Positions 8,742 through 17,655 of a stretch of DNA of 64,000 bases are shown one piece after another. The translations under genes and the position numbers were made by a program. The DNA is from Anaerolineales bacterium (GTDB taxonomy: Bacteria; Chloroflexota; Anaerolineae; Anaerolineales; UBA11579), in NCBI GenBank assembly GCA_025808555.1, contig CP075526.1:822712-886711 (forward strand), in the 5' to 3' direction. The number at the start of each line of letters is the position of its first letter. Within the stretch, counting starts at the first letter, position 1. The notes beneath the pieces were generated by a model. That model saw only the letters and a list, made by a program, of their open reading frames with translations, searched no databases and was not told the origin of the DNA.

Positions 8742-9206
8742 ATGGGACCGAACCTGCAAGCAGAAGTATGCACCGCGCTGATGCGCATCGGCACCCACAT
8801 GGCCACCGGCTTCGACCAGCACTTCTCCGAGTTCAAGATCACCCAGGCGCAGTTCCGGCTGTTGCTGGCCGCCTGGACCCAGGGCGGACGCGAGGGCGTG
8901 ACGCCCTCGGCCCTGGCGGATTACCTGCTGATCGAGCGTTCCAGTGTGTCCGTGCTTAGCCAGGGGCTGGTGGAACGCGGCTGGCTGCAGCGCCTCCCCG
9001 GCGAAAACCGTCGCAGCCACCGCCTGGCCCTTACCGCAGCCGGAGGGCGCACGCTGGAGCGCGTGGCCCCGCTGGCGCTGGAACTGGCTGCAGACACGCT
9101 GGCCAGCTTCTCGCCAGCCCAGTTAAAAGCCCTGCTCAAGAATCTGGAGCAGATCGAAGCGCGCCTGCGCACTCATCCCAAAAGGCGATCCCCAAGAGCC
9201 GTATAA
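8742..9206 (+). CDS. MarR-family transcriptional regulator
   Basis: The protein has 154 residues, the usual MarR length. It has the N- and C-terminal dimerisation helices and a winged helix-turn-helix (TPSALADYLLIERSSVSVLS, about 57-76) with the wing RLPGENRRSHRLALT. MarR proteins repress efflux or detoxification genes and are released by small aromatic or toxic ligands. It is followed within 25 bases by an ABC-2 exporter operon, which is its probable target. Confidence 0.9.
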   Translation: MGPNLQAEVCTALMRIGTHMATGFDQHFSEFKITQAQFRLLLAAWTQGGREGVTPSALADYLLIERSSVSVLSQGLVERGWLQRLPGENRRSHRLALTAAGGRTLERVAPLALELAADTLASFSPAQLKALLKNLEQIEARLRTHPKRRSPRAV

Positions 9207-9228
9207 AAGCTATCGAGGTAGACAACCA

Positions 9229-10176
9229 ATGACACAGCCCATTCTGCAAGCCCAGGACCTGCACAAGCGCTACGAAAAAGTGCACGCCGTGCAAGGCATC
9301 AGCTTTGATATTCAGGCGGGCGAGATTTTCAGCCTGCTTGGACCCAACGGCGCCGGCAAGACCACCACCATCTCCATGCTGAGCTGCCTGCTGAGCCCCA
9401 CGCAGGGCGACGCCATCATTGACAGGCACTCCGTGCGCACACAGGCCAACGCCGTCAAAGAAGTCATTGGCGTGGTGCCGCAGGAGATCGCTCTGTATCC
9501 GGACTTGACAGCGCGTGAGAACCTGCGCTTCTGGGCCGGCATGTACAACCTCAGCGGGGCGCGCCTGAAGCAGCGCGTGGAGGAGACGCTGGAGATCGCC
9601 GGGCTGAGCGACCGCGCCAACGAGAAAGTGGAGACGTACTCCGGCGGCATGAAGCGGCGCATCAATATTGCCGTGGGCCTGCTGCACGAGCCCAAGGTGC
9701 TGTTCATGGACGAACCCACCGTGGGCATCGACCCGCAGAGCCGCCGCCGCATCTTGGATACGGTGCTGGAGCTCAACCAGCGCGGTCTGACGGTGCTGTA
9801 CACCACTCACTATATGGAAGAAGCCGCCGAACTGAGCCGGCGCATCGGCATTGTGGACCACGGCAAGCTGATTGCCCTCGGCACGCAGGACGAGCTGACC
9901 AAACTGGTGGGCGAGACGGATGTGGTGCGCATCGGCATCAGCGGCGTGAACGACAGCCAAGCCCTACTGACCGCGCTGTCCAAGCCGGACGGGGTTCACC
10001 ATGCCGGGCTGGAGGACGATGAGCTGGTGCTGCAAGCCACCAACGCCAACGCGCGCTTGAGCGGGATCATTGGCGCCATCAGCGCCGCCGGCGGGCAGGT
10101 CAAGAGCATCAAAGTAGCCGAACCCAATCTGGAAGCGGTCTTCCTGCACCTCACCGGCCGCGCTTTGCGAGACTGA
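9229..10176 (+). CDS. ABC-2 exporter ATP-binding protein
   Basis: The protein has 315 residues, a DrrA/CcmA-type ATPase. It shows Walker A GPNGAGKTTT (about 39-48), the signature YSGGMKRRINIA, Walker B VLFMDEPTVGID and the switch His in TTHYMEEA. The C-terminal about 85 residues form the extra domain usual in drug/lipid ABC-2 exporters. It energises the two permeases encoded next, which start 3 bases after its stop and overlap each other. Substrate is unknown, but MarR control suggests a toxic compound. Confidence 0.95.
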   Translation: MTQPILQAQDLHKRYEKVHAVQGISFDIQAGEIFSLLGPNGAGKTTTISMLSCLLSPTQGDAIIDRHSVRTQANAVKEVIGVVPQEIALYPDLTARENLRFWAGMYNLSGARLKQRVEETLEIAGLSDRANEKVETYSGGMKRRINIAVGLLHEPKVLFMDEPTVGIDPQSRRRILDTVLELNQRGLTVLYTTHYMEEAAELSRRIGIVDHGKLIALGTQDELTKLVGETDVVRIGISGVNDSQALLTALSKPDGVHHAGLEDDELVLQATNANARLSGIIGAISAAGGQVKSIKVAEPNLEAVFLHLTGRALRD

Positions 10177-10178
10177 GC

Positions 10179-11426
10179 ATGAAAGCCCTCAAAATTGCGG
10201 TCAAAGATACTCTGATACGTTTCCGTGACTGGAAGGCGCTGGCGGGCATGCTGGCCGCGCCGCTGATCATCAGCGCCCTGATCGGCCTTGCTTTTGGCGA
10301 CCTGGGTGGAGACGAAGCGCCCATCGAGAACATCGCAGTGGTGCTGGTCAACATGGACGAAGGCGAGCTGGGCCAGGCCTACGAGGATGTATTGACCAGC
10401 CCCGAGCTAAGCGACCTGATCGCCCTGGAAACGATGCAGGATCCCGAAGCAGCTAAAGCGCGCATTGAAGCCGGCGAGTTGCGCGCCGTGATCGTGGTGC
10501 CGGCTGGGTTCAGCGAGACCGTCATCCCTGATGAGCAAGGCAATAGCGGCCAGGCCAGCGTGGAGTTGTACACCGATCCCACCGCTGAGATCAGCCCGGT
10601 GATCGTGCACAGTATTGTCGAGCGCATCACCGCCGCGATCAACACCACACTGCTGGCCGGCCAGGTGGCTGGGCAGCAGGCCGCGGGCTACGCCCCATTG
10701 CTTGGCCCGGCTATGGGCCAGCTGGGCGCCGCCATTGGCGCCGAGCTGCAAAGCGAAAGCATGAACCTGCGAGAGCCCTTGCTGGAGCTGGATGTGGTCA
10801 GCACTGGCGAAACAGGGGAGACCGTGGACCCGTTTGCGTTCTTTATCCCAGGCATGGCCGTGTTCTTCCTGATGTTCAGCATGTTCGAAGGCTCGCGCTC
10901 AATCCTGCAAGAGGAGCGCCGCGGCACCTTGCCGCGCTTGATGACCACTCCCACTCCTACCTGGGAGATCATTCTGGGGAAGATGGGTGGCACTTTCCTC
11001 ACCGGCGTATTGCAATTCTCAATTCTGATGGCTAGCAGCACATTGATCTTTGGCGTGAACTGGGGCAGCTCACTCTTTGGGTTGGCGATCATGGTGCTGC
11101 TGACAGTGTTCGCCGCCAGTGGCCTGGGCGCTATGCTGACCGCCTTCTCGCGTAACGAGAACCAGGCAGGCGTAGTGGGCAGCGCAGTTTCGCTGGTGTT
11201 CGGCGCCCTGGGCGGCAGCTTTTTCCCCACCGATAGCCTGAGCGGCATCATCAACATCGCCAGCAAGCTCACAGTGAATCGCTGGGCCATGGACGGTTTC
11301 TTGACCCTCACCATTAACCGCGGCGGGTTGGCAGATATTCAAACGCCAATCCTGGTACTGACGCTCATCGGCATCGTGACTTTCATTCTGGCCACGCTGG
11401 CCTTTCAAAAACGGTTTGTGAAATGA
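10179..11426 (+). CDS. ABC-2 type exporter permease
   Basis: The protein has 415 residues. One N-terminal helix (about 20-37) precedes a large extracytoplasmic domain (about 40-215) and then five membrane helices in the C-terminal half, with the ABC-2 motif EERRGTLPRLMTTPT before the third. It is the YhgE/DrrB-like arrangement of an ABC-2 membrane subunit. It begins 3 bases after the ATPase stop and overlaps the next permease by 4 bases, so the two probably form a heterodimeric channel. Confidence 0.9.
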   Translation: MKALKIAVKDTLIRFRDWKALAGMLAAPLIISALIGLAFGDLGGDEAPIENIAVVLVNMDEGELGQAYEDVLTSPELSDLIALETMQDPEAAKARIEAGELRAVIVVPAGFSETVIPDEQGNSGQASVELYTDPTAEISPVIVHSIVERITAAINTTLLAGQVAGQQAAGYAPLLGPAMGQLGAAIGAELQSESMNLREPLLELDVVSTGETGETVDPFAFFIPGMAVFFLMFSMFEGSRSILQEERRGTLPRLMTTPTPTWEIILGKMGGTFLTGVLQFSILMASSTLIFGVNWGSSLFGLAIMVLLTVFAASGLGAMLTAFSRNENQAGVVGSAVSLVFGALGGSFFPTDSLSGIINIASKLTVNRWAMDGFLTLTINRGGLADIQTPILVLTLIGIVTFILATLAFQKRFVK

Positions 11427-12652
11427 GCCAATTCAAAAAACTCCTCCAGATCGCCTGGTTGTATCTCTACACCACCTACAAAGACCGCAGCACATTGATC
11501 TGGGGCCTGGCGTTGCCGCTGATCTTCACAACCGTGCTGGGTGTGGGCATGCAAGGTTTCGCCTCCAGCGATGAACCTCCCACCTGGGAGCTGGCGGTGA
11601 TCAATCAGGACGCCGGGGATACCGGCGCCCAGCTGATAGCGACACTGGATGCGTACCCCAGCCTGCACGCCTACGCGGCCGCAAGCAATGAAGCCAGTCA
11701 GCAGCTGGCAGACGGCGAGATCGCCGCCATGCTGACCTTGCCCGCAGACCTGAGTGAGAGCTTGCTGGCGGGCCAGCATAGCCATCTTCTGTTTCAAACC
11801 AACGTATCTGAGCCGCGCGCGGCCCAAGTGGTTGAGCAAGCGGTGCTGGCCGCCCTTTACCATGTGAGCGCCAGCGTGGAGATTGCCAACACCAGCCTGC
11901 ACGTGGCCGAGCGCTTGGAGCTATTCACCCTCGATGGAGCGCCAAGCGAAGCGGAATACCTGCAAGCAGGCGTGGACGCCGCACGTCAGGCACAAGAGAG
12001 CCAACCGATCAGCCTGCAGACGAGCGCAGTCAGCCGTTTGGAGGAGCAAACCAGCATTCCCATCGGTTTCGCCCAAGCCTCGCCCGGCAACATGGTCATT
12101 TTCTCGATGTTCTTCATCGTCTATGGCGCCAGCAGCATCTTGCTGGAGCGCGAGCAAGGCACGCTGCGCCGCTTGCTCACCATGCCGGTGAGCAAGCTGG
12201 CCATCCTGGGCGGCAAGCTGCTGGGCGTGTTCATTGCCGGCGTGGTGCAGATCAGCCTGCTGGTGATCGTGGGCCAGGTGGCTTTCAATGTTCCCTGGGG
12301 GCAATCGCCGGCTGCGCTGGCGGCGATGATCGTGGCTTTTGCTTTCTGCATCACCAGCATGGGCATGCTGCTGGCCGCGCTGGTGCGCACGTACGCCCAG
12401 ATCGACGCCATGAGCATGATGCTGATCCTGCCGCTGGCTGGCCTGGGCGGCGCCATGTGGCCGATCGAGATCGTGCCGGGCTTTATGCAAAAGATCGCCA
12501 CCTACCTGCCCACCGGCTGGGCGATGCGCGGCTTTCAGGACATCATCATCCGCGGCTTTGGCCTGGCTGAGGCGCTGCCGGCCGTCGGCGCGTTGACCTT
12601 GTTCGGCCTGGTCTTCCTGGCGCTGGGGGTATGGCGATTTAGGTATGAGTAA
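11423..12652 (+). CDS. ABC-2 type exporter permease, second subunit
   Basis: The protein has 409 residues with the same architecture as its upstream neighbour: a helix at about 20-45, an extracytoplasmic domain, and a C-terminal membrane bundle with EREQGTLRRLLTMPVSK before a helix. The start overlaps the preceding stop (ATGA). A terminator follows directly, so this is the end of the marR-ABC operon. Confidence 0.9.
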   Translation: MSQFKKLLQIAWLYLYTTYKDRSTLIWGLALPLIFTTVLGVGMQGFASSDEPPTWELAVINQDAGDTGAQLIATLDAYPSLHAYAAASNEASQQLADGEIAAMLTLPADLSESLLAGQHSHLLFQTNVSEPRAAQVVEQAVLAALYHVSASVEIANTSLHVAERLELFTLDGAPSEAEYLQAGVDAARQAQESQPISLQTSAVSRLEEQTSIPIGFAQASPGNMVIFSMFFIVYGASSILLEREQGTLRRLLTMPVSKLAILGGKLLGVFIAGVVQISLLVIVGQVAFNVPWGQSPAALAAMIVAFAFCITSMGMLLAALVRTYAQIDAMSMMLILPLAGLGGAMWPIEIVPGFMQKIATYLPTGWAMRGFQDIIIRGFGLAEALPAVGALTLFGLVFLALGVWRFRYE

Positions 12653-12656
12653 CCTA

Positions 12657-12690
12657 TAAAAAAGCCTGCGGAAATGCAGGCTTTTTTTAT
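12657..12690. terminator. Bidirectional terminator
   Basis: AAAGCCTGC / GCAGGCTTTTTTT form a 9-bp stem with a 6-base loop at about 12661-12684. It is flanked by A and T runs and serves both the ABC operon and the convergent gene. Confidence 0.85.
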
Positions 12691-13211
12691 TACTTGTCTT
12701 CTTCCTCGGGCAGCTTGGGCGTAACCCACAGGAACCAGTACGCAGGCTTGGGGTAGCTCGTCTGCTGGCTGGTTTCCCACAAGAAATCACCCGGCTCCAC
12801 CAGCGGCTTAAGGATGGCATCCAGCCCGGCCAGCTGCTGGCTGCCTTTAGGTGCCTCGGGCGCCAGCAGCTGCAGCAACACGCGGGCGCGCACCTCGTTC
12901 TTGTAATAGCGGGCGTGCTGCTTGGGCTTATCAGCCAACTCAGCCAGGTAGTTCGACCATTGGCGCATGCGGGCGGCAAACTCACGCTCGGCCTTCTTCT
13001 CCCAGGCGATGCCCCATTCCTTGCGGGCGTCGGCCAGGGCGGCGGCGTCCTGCGGCCGCTGCTGGCCGGCGGCCTGCAGGCTGGCGGCGGCCAGCAGCAG
13101 GTTACCCAGGGTCAGCTGGGGGTCACGGTCCATGGGCCAAAAGACTTCGTCAGACTGCAAATAGGCGTTGAGTTGCTCCAGCCCATCGGTCAGGAAACGT
13201 TGGTTATCCAT
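12690..13211 (-). CDS. Conserved hypothetical cytoplasmic protein
   Basis: The protein has 173 residues, without signal peptide or membrane helix. It is mostly helical, with an Ala/Gln-rich middle and a Trp-rich C-terminal segment (PKPAYWFLWVTPKLPEEE) ending in an acidic tail. No family is recognised. TATCAT lies 6 bases before the ATG on the minus strand and there is no ribosome binding site, suggesting a leaderless transcript. It stands alone between terminators. Confidence 0.65.
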   Translation of the reverse strand: MDNQRFLTDGLEQLNAYLQSDEVFWPMDRDPQLTLGNLLLAAASLQAAGQQRPQDAAALADARKEWGIAWEKKAEREFAARMRQWSNYLAELADKPKQHARYYKNEVRARVLLQLLAPEAPKGSQQLAGLDAILKPLVEPGDFLWETSQQTSYPKPAYWFLWVTPKLPEEEDK

Positions 13212-13289
13212 GGTGCAATGATACTCGCTGGATAAAGCAACGATTAGGCGTGCAGTAAATGCAAGTCCATCGTGGAAGACGTGCCAACA

Positions 13290-13354
13290 GGGATTCCTCG
13301 CTGGCGCGGGCTCGGCGATCTGGTCAAACTTTTTTTACCCGCTCGGAATGACAC
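13290..13354. repeat. Intergenic repeat-like element (GGATTCCTCGC ... GCTCGGAATGACA)
   Basis: On the minus strand the stretch begins TGTCATTCCGAGCGGG and ends GCCAGCGAGGAATCC. These are the two ends of a short palindromic repeat common between genes in many environmental bacterial genomes, here with about 35 bases of unrelated sequence between them. The family assignment is from recall. The remaining bases of 13212-13362 hold no recognisable gene. Confidence 0.4.
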
Positions 13355-13361
13355 GCGTAAC

Positions 13362-13394
13362 AAAAAACGGCGGGCCAATGGCCCGCCGTTTTGA
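13362..13394 (-). terminator. Terminator of the first E1/E2 operon
   Basis: A 13-bp stem (13364-13376 with 13380-13392) with AAT loop is followed on the minus strand by a T-run, 16 bases after the E2 stop. Confidence 0.9.
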
Positions 13395-13409
13395 TTCCTT
13401 GGTCACACG

Positions 13410-14693
13410 CTACATGAGCAGCGCGATGGGGCTCTCAATGTAGGCGGCCAGCGCCTGCAGATACTGCGCACCCTCAGCGCCATCGCTGACGCGGTGGTCG
13501 ATCGACATGGTGACGCGCATGCGGTTACCCACCGCGATCTGGCCATTCTTGACCACCGGTACTTCCTGCGCCGCGCCCACCGCCAAAATGGCGGCTTCAG
13601 GCGGGTTGACGATGGCGGTGAAGCTGTGCACATCATACATGCCCAGGTTGCTGATCGAGAAGGTAGAGCCCTCAATATCATCCGGGCTGACCTTGCCCTC
13701 ACGCACACGGCCAGCCATCTCGCGCACTTCCTGCGAGATCTGGCGCAGCGGCTTGCGATCCGCATCGCGGCAGACGACCACCAACAGGCCGCCTTCCACC
13801 GCTACCGCCACACCGATGTTGACCTGGCCCAGCTGCACGATGGCGTCACCATCCAGCTTGGCGTTGAGGTTGGGGTACTGGCGCAGGGTCAGCGCGGCGG
13901 CCTTGATGATGAAGTCGTTGACGCTCAGCTTCTCGCCGCTGCCCTCAAGGGCGGCGTTGGCCTGGGCGCGCGCATCCAGCAGACGATCCACGTCGTATTC
14001 GTGCGTGACGTAGAAATGCGGCACTTCCTGGCGGGACTGAACCATGCGGCGGCCGATGGCGGCGCGCAGCCGCGAGAGCGGCACGCGCTTGTCGGCCGGG
14101 GCTGGGCCGAGGTCGGCCAGTTGCAGGCCGGGCAGGGCCAGACCGCCACCGCCCGCTTTGGCGCCCTCGACATCACGCTTGGTGATGCGCCCCAGCGGGC
14201 CAGAGCCGCGCAGGGACTTGAGGTTGACGCCGCGTTCCTGGGCAATCTTGCGCGCCAAGGGCGAAGCGCGCACACCGTCCGGCAGGCGTCCATCGCCATC
14301 GGCGGGCTGCTCTGCTTTGGCGGGCGCGGGGGTAGCAGATTTGGCGGCTGGCTTTTCGGCGGCTGGCTCCTGTTTGGCAGGCTTCTCTTCCGCTTTGGCC
14401 GGCTTGTCCGCTGCCTTGGCGGCGGCCGGCGCGGCGGCGGCTTCGTAGGTTTCGCCTTCGGCGCCGACGGCGGCGATGGGGTTGTTTACGGGGACCGGCG
14501 TGCCTTCAGTCACCAGATGCTTGAGCACCACGCCGCTGTATTGCGATTCAACTTCAACCGTGGCCTTGTCGGTCTCGATCTCGGCCAGCAGTTCGCCTTT
14601 TTCTACTTTCTCGCCTTCTTTTTTGACCCAGCGCAACAGGGTGCCTTCGGCCATGTCAAAGCCGAGTTTGGGCATGGTTACGATGTCTGCCAT
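13410..14693 (-). CDS. 2-oxoacid dehydrogenase complex E2 (dihydrolipoyl acyltransferase)
   Basis: The protein has 427 residues. The lipoyl domain (1-75) carries Lys43 in EIETDKATVEVE. A Lys/Ala/Pro-rich linker (about 80-140) leads to one peripheral-subunit-binding domain (VRASPLARKIAQERGVNLK, then GPLGRITKRDV). The catalytic core ends with the active-site DHRVSDGA and a C-terminal ALLM-type tail. E2 accepts the acyl group from E1 and passes it to CoA. Its ATG overlaps the E1 beta stop by one base (TAATG). Pyruvate is the likely substrate, but the sequence does not decide between pyruvate, acetoin and branched-chain types. No E3 gene lies nearby. Confidence 0.9.
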   Translation of the reverse strand: MADIVTMPKLGFDMAEGTLLRWVKKEGEKVEKGELLAEIETDKATVEVESQYSGVVLKHLVTEGTPVPVNNPIAAVGAEGETYEAAAAPAAAKAADKPAKAEEKPAKQEPAAEKPAAKSATPAPAKAEQPADGDGRLPDGVRASPLARKIAQERGVNLKSLRGSGPLGRITKRDVEGAKAGGGGLALPGLQLADLGPAPADKRVPLSRLRAAIGRRMVQSRQEVPHFYVTHEYDVDRLLDARAQANAALEGSGEKLSVNDFIIKAAALTLRQYPNLNAKLDGDAIVQLGQVNIGVAVAVEGGLLVVVCRDADRKPLRQISQEVREMAGRVREGKVSPDDIEGSTFSISNLGMYDVHSFTAIVNPPEAAILAVGAAQEVPVVKNGQIAVGNRMRVTMSIDHRVSDGAEGAQYLQALAAYIESPIALLM

Positions 14694-15664
14694 TACAGCA
14701 CCTCTTTCACCGCCGCCACCACATCATCCACCTGGGGTAGCGCAAACTGCTCCAGGGCGGCGTTGTACGGCAGCGGCACTTCCTTCTGCGCCACACGCTT
14801 GATGGGCGCATCGGCGTAGTCGAAGGCGGCCTCGTAGAGGCGGGTGGCGACTTCAGCGCCTACGCCGTAGCTAGGCCAACCTTCTTCCACAATGACGGCG
14901 CGGTTGGTCTTTTTGAACGAAGCCAGCGCGGGCCCCATGTCGAGCGGGCGCAGCGAGCGCAGGTCAACGATCTCCACCTCAATGCCCTCTTGCGAGAGCT
15001 GCTCGGCGGCGGCCATGGAAAGCTGTAAGCCCTTACAGTAGGTCACGATGGTGACCGCGTCACCTTCGCGCTGCACTTTGGATACGCCGATGGGCGTGGT
15101 GTAGTCACCTTCGGGCACTTCGCCACGTATCTGGTACATGGCGGCGTGCTCAATGAACAGCACGGGGTCATTATCGCGGATAGCGGCTTTCAGCAGGCCC
15201 TTGGCGTCTGCCGGCGTGCCGGGCGAGACGACCTTGAGGCCGGGGAAGTGTGCAAAGACAGCGTCCGGCGTCTGCGAGTGGGTGGCGCCCAGCTGGCGCC
15301 CGCCGCCGCCCGCAGTGCGGATGACCAAGGGAACGCTCATCTGCCCACCAAACATAGTGTGCATCTTGGGCGCTTCATTGACGATGTGGTCCATCGCCAC
15401 GAAGGCAAAGTTGATCGTCATGATCTCGGATACCGGGCGCAAGCCCACCATGGCGGCGCCGATGCCGGCGCCGACGATGGCTGATTCGGCAATAGGCGTG
15501 TCCTTCACACGCTTCTCGCCAAAGTGGTCAAGGAAACCCTTGGTGACTGCATAGGTGCCGCCCCACACACCCACTTCCTGCCCCATGATGAACACCTTGG
15601 GGTCTCGCTCCATCTCTTCCCATAGGGCATCGGAGATGGCCTGGCGCATAGTGATGATAGCCAT
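14693..15664 (-). CDS. 2-oxoacid dehydrogenase E1 component, beta subunit
   Basis: The protein has 323 residues, standard for heterotetrameric E1 beta. Visible motifs are ALWEEMERDPKVFIMGQEVG near the N-terminus, the central TPIAESAIVGAGIGAA and GGGGRQLGATHSQ, and the C-terminal transketolase domain with EEGWPSYGVGAEVA. With E1 alpha it decarboxylates a 2-oxoacid using thiamine diphosphate and loads the acyl group on E2. It is the middle gene of the E1 alpha / E1 beta / E2 operon, starting 2 bases after E1 alpha. Confidence 0.93.
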   Translation of the reverse strand: MAIITMRQAISDALWEEMERDPKVFIMGQEVGVWGGTYAVTKGFLDHFGEKRVKDTPIAESAIVGAGIGAAMVGLRPVSEIMTINFAFVAMDHIVNEAPKMHTMFGGQMSVPLVIRTAGGGGRQLGATHSQTPDAVFAHFPGLKVVSPGTPADAKGLLKAAIRDNDPVLFIEHAAMYQIRGEVPEGDYTTPIGVSKVQREGDAVTIVTYCKGLQLSMAAAEQLSQEGIEVEIVDLRSLRPLDMGPALASFKKTNRAVIVEEGWPSYGVGAEVATRLYEAAFDYADAPIKRVAQKEVPLPYNAALEQFALPQVDDVVAAVKEVL

Positions 15665-15666
15665 GC

Positions 15667-16638
15667 TTACTCCTTACTCGCGTACATGTAGTCGTAGAGG
15701 GTGTCGAAGCCCGGATCGGGGCTGGCCTCTGCGAATTCAATGGCTTCGTTGACTTCGGCTTCCACGGCTTCTTCGATCTTATCCAGGTCAGCCTTGGTAG
15801 CGATCTTCTCGCCCACAATGTAGCGGTGGTAGATGCCGATCGGGTCGCTCTTCTCCCACTTGGTGACTTCGTCTTTCTCACGGTAGCGCTGCGGGTCACC
15901 CATAGAGTGGCCTTGGAAGCGGTAGGTCATGACTTCAAGGAAGTATGGCCCCTTGCCGCTGCGAATGTGATCCAGCGCAGCGCCAACGACCTCGCGCACT
16001 TTCATGATGTCCATGCCGTCTTCCAGGCGAGAGTGCGGGATGCCGTAGCCCTCGGCCTTCATGTGGATCTGCTCCACGGCAGAAGCGCGGTCCACCGCAG
16101 TGCCCATGCCGTATTGGTTGTTCTCGCACAGCCACAGCACAGGCAGGTTCCATACCTTGGAGAGGTTTACGCCTTCATGGAAGAAGCCGATGTTGGTGGC
16201 GCCATCGCCGAACATACAGATGGTCACGCCGTCGCGGCCCTCGTACTGGTCACCCAGAGCCATGCCGGCCGCGATGGGCAGGTGGGCGCCTACGATGGCG
16301 TGGCCGCCCCAGAAGTTCTTCTCCACGTCAGCCATGTGCATCGAACCGCCGCGGCCCTTGGAGACGCCGGTCTCTTTGCCCAGCAGCTCGGCGATCACGG
16401 CCTTGGCCGAGATGCCCACATTGAGCGCCACACCGTGGTCGCGGTAGGCGGTGATGATGCGGTCTTGCGGCTGACGCACGGAGACGATGCCAGTGCTCAC
16501 GGCCTCTTGCCCAATGTACAGGTGCAAAAAGCCGCCGATCTTGCCAGCCTGGTACAGCTCTGCCGAGCGCTCTTCAACCCGGCGGATGAGTACCATCTGG
16601 CGGTACAACTCCAGGTGGTCTTTCTTTTTTAAAGCCAT
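15667..16638 (-). CDS. 2-oxoacid dehydrogenase E1 component, alpha subunit
   Basis: The protein has 323 residues. The thiamine diphosphate motif is complete: GDGATNIGFFHEGVN to CENNQYGMG. The N-terminal YRQMVLIRRVEERSAELY and GRGGSMHMAD are typical of pyruvate/acetoin E1 alpha subunits. It heads a three-gene operon. TATAAT on the minus strand (16709-16704) is the likely -10 box, giving a leader of about 60 bases with a GCAGGAGC ribosome binding site. A second, complete E1/E2 set is encoded at 52445-55870. Confidence 0.93.
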   Translation of the reverse strand: MALKKKDHLELYRQMVLIRRVEERSAELYQAGKIGGFLHLYIGQEAVSTGIVSVRQPQDRIITAYRDHGVALNVGISAKAVIAELLGKETGVSKGRGGSMHMADVEKNFWGGHAIVGAHLPIAAGMALGDQYEGRDGVTICMFGDGATNIGFFHEGVNLSKVWNLPVLWLCENNQYGMGTAVDRASAVEQIHMKAEGYGIPHSRLEDGMDIMKVREVVGAALDHIRSGKGPYFLEVMTYRFQGHSMGDPQRYREKDEVTKWEKSDPIGIYHRYIVGEKIATKADLDKIEEAVEAEVNEAIEFAEASPDPGFDTLYDYMYASKE

Positions 16639-16703
16639 GTGGGTGCTCCTGCAACTAACAACCCCCGCGCAGGGCAGGCGTTGTGAAGATCAAACAAAAA
16701 ATG

Positions 16704-16758
16704 ATTATACCTAAGCCACCCAGCTTTCCCTCGTGAGATGGCTGATTCTCCTTATAAT
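16704..16758. promoter_or_regulatory. Divergent TATAAT boxes for E1 alpha and thioesterase genes
   Basis: TATAAT faces left at 16709-16704 (E1 alpha) and right at 16753-16758 (thioesterase). The right-facing box is 6 bases from its ATG. No good -35 boxes are visible. Both strands of this 126-base gap contain nothing else. Confidence 0.5.
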
Positions 16759-16764
16759 CAGCGC

Positions 16765-17241
16765 ATGGACTTCAGCAAACTCCCCCTCACCTTTGAAGGC
16801 ACGGTGCAGCAAGAGCATCTAGACTTTCTCGGCCACATGAACGTGATGTGGTACACGCACTTTTTCGACCGCGCCACCTGGAACTGGTACAACAGCTTCG
16901 GCTTTGGCCACGAATATCACACGCAGAGCGGCAACGGCAGCTTTGCGCTGGAGTCCCATACGCGTTTTCAGGCAGAGTTGCGCTTAGGGGAAAACTTCCA
17001 GGTGTACTCACGCGCTCTGCAGCGCAATCCCAAGCTTTTCCTGATGATGCACTTCATGGTGCGCGGCCGTGACGGCCAGTTGGCCGCCATCACGGAGCTG
17101 CTGGGCATCCATATTGACATGGCCACCCGCCGCAGCTCCCCGCTGCCGAAGGAGATTGCGGCCCTGTGGGATGCGCAGATCGCCATCGGCAACAACGCCG
17201 GCTGGGATGCGCCGGTCAGTGGCGCGATCAAGATCGGGTAA
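16765..17241 (+). CDS. Thioesterase-superfamily (4HBT hot-dog) protein
   Basis: The protein has 158 residues from the ATG at 16765, chosen because TATAAT ends 6 bases upstream. An in-frame ATG at 16738 would put the promoter inside the gene. The hot-dog motif EHLDFLGHMNVMWYTHFFDRAT includes the Asp/His region seen in 4-hydroxybenzoyl-CoA-type thioesterases and is followed by the long helix and beta sheet of the fold. Such enzymes hydrolyse acyl-CoA esters in the cytoplasm. The next gene follows within 6 bases. Confidence 0.8.
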   Translation: MDFSKLPLTFEGTVQQEHLDFLGHMNVMWYTHFFDRATWNWYNSFGFGHEYHTQSGNGSFALESHTRFQAELRLGENFQVYSRALQRNPKLFLMMHFMVRGRDGQLAAITELLGIHIDMATRRSSPLPKEIAALWDAQIAIGNNAGWDAPVSGAIKIG

Positions 17242-17247
17242 GAACGT

Positions 17248-17643
17248 ATGCCGGTTGCCGAACTGCGCGTAGCGCTGACCACCGAGGATTATGAACGCGT
17301 GGTTGCCTTCTATCGAGACGGGCTGGGGCTAGACCCGGCGGCTTTGTGGACCAACGACGAGGGCGGCCGCGGCCAGATGTTCCACGCCGGGCGGGCCGCT
17401 TTGGAAGTCTTCGACCCCAGTTATGCGGCCAGCGTAGACCGGATCGAGGTTGGCCGCCGGGTTAGCGGCCAGATCCGCTTCTGTTTTGAAGTGCCGGATA
17501 TTCACGCCGCGGTGGCCCGCGCTCAGGAATACGGCGCCGTGCTGGAGCACGAACCCATGCTCACTCCATGGAACGACCTCAACGCCCGCCTGCGTTCGCC
17601 AGATGGGTTACAGATCACCCTGTTTCAGCCTATCTCAGGCTAG
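17248..17643 (+). CDS. VOC-superfamily (glyoxalase/bleomycin-resistance-like) protein
   Basis: The protein has 131 residues, one VOC unit of two beta-alpha-beta-beta-beta modules. The opening AELRVALTTEDYERVVAFYRDGLGL and the closing FCFEVPDIHAAVARAQEYGA ... LRSPDGLQITLFQ are characteristic. Metal-binding positions of true glyoxalase I are only partly present, so the function is open (isomerase, dioxygenase-like or binding protein). It is probably co-transcribed with the thioesterase. Confidence 0.85.
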   Translation: MPVAELRVALTTEDYERVVAFYRDGLGLDPAALWTNDEGGRGQMFHAGRAALEVFDPSYAASVDRIEVGRRVSGQIRFCFEVPDIHAAVARAQEYGAVLEHEPMLTPWNDLNARLRSPDGLQITLFQPISG

Positions 17644-17655
17644 CAGAACACAGTA

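Noticed and set aside
13494-14819. 441-codon plus-strand frame opposite the first E2/E1 beta genes
   Set aside because: Shadow of strongly conserved minus-strand enzymes. It has no recognisable domain.
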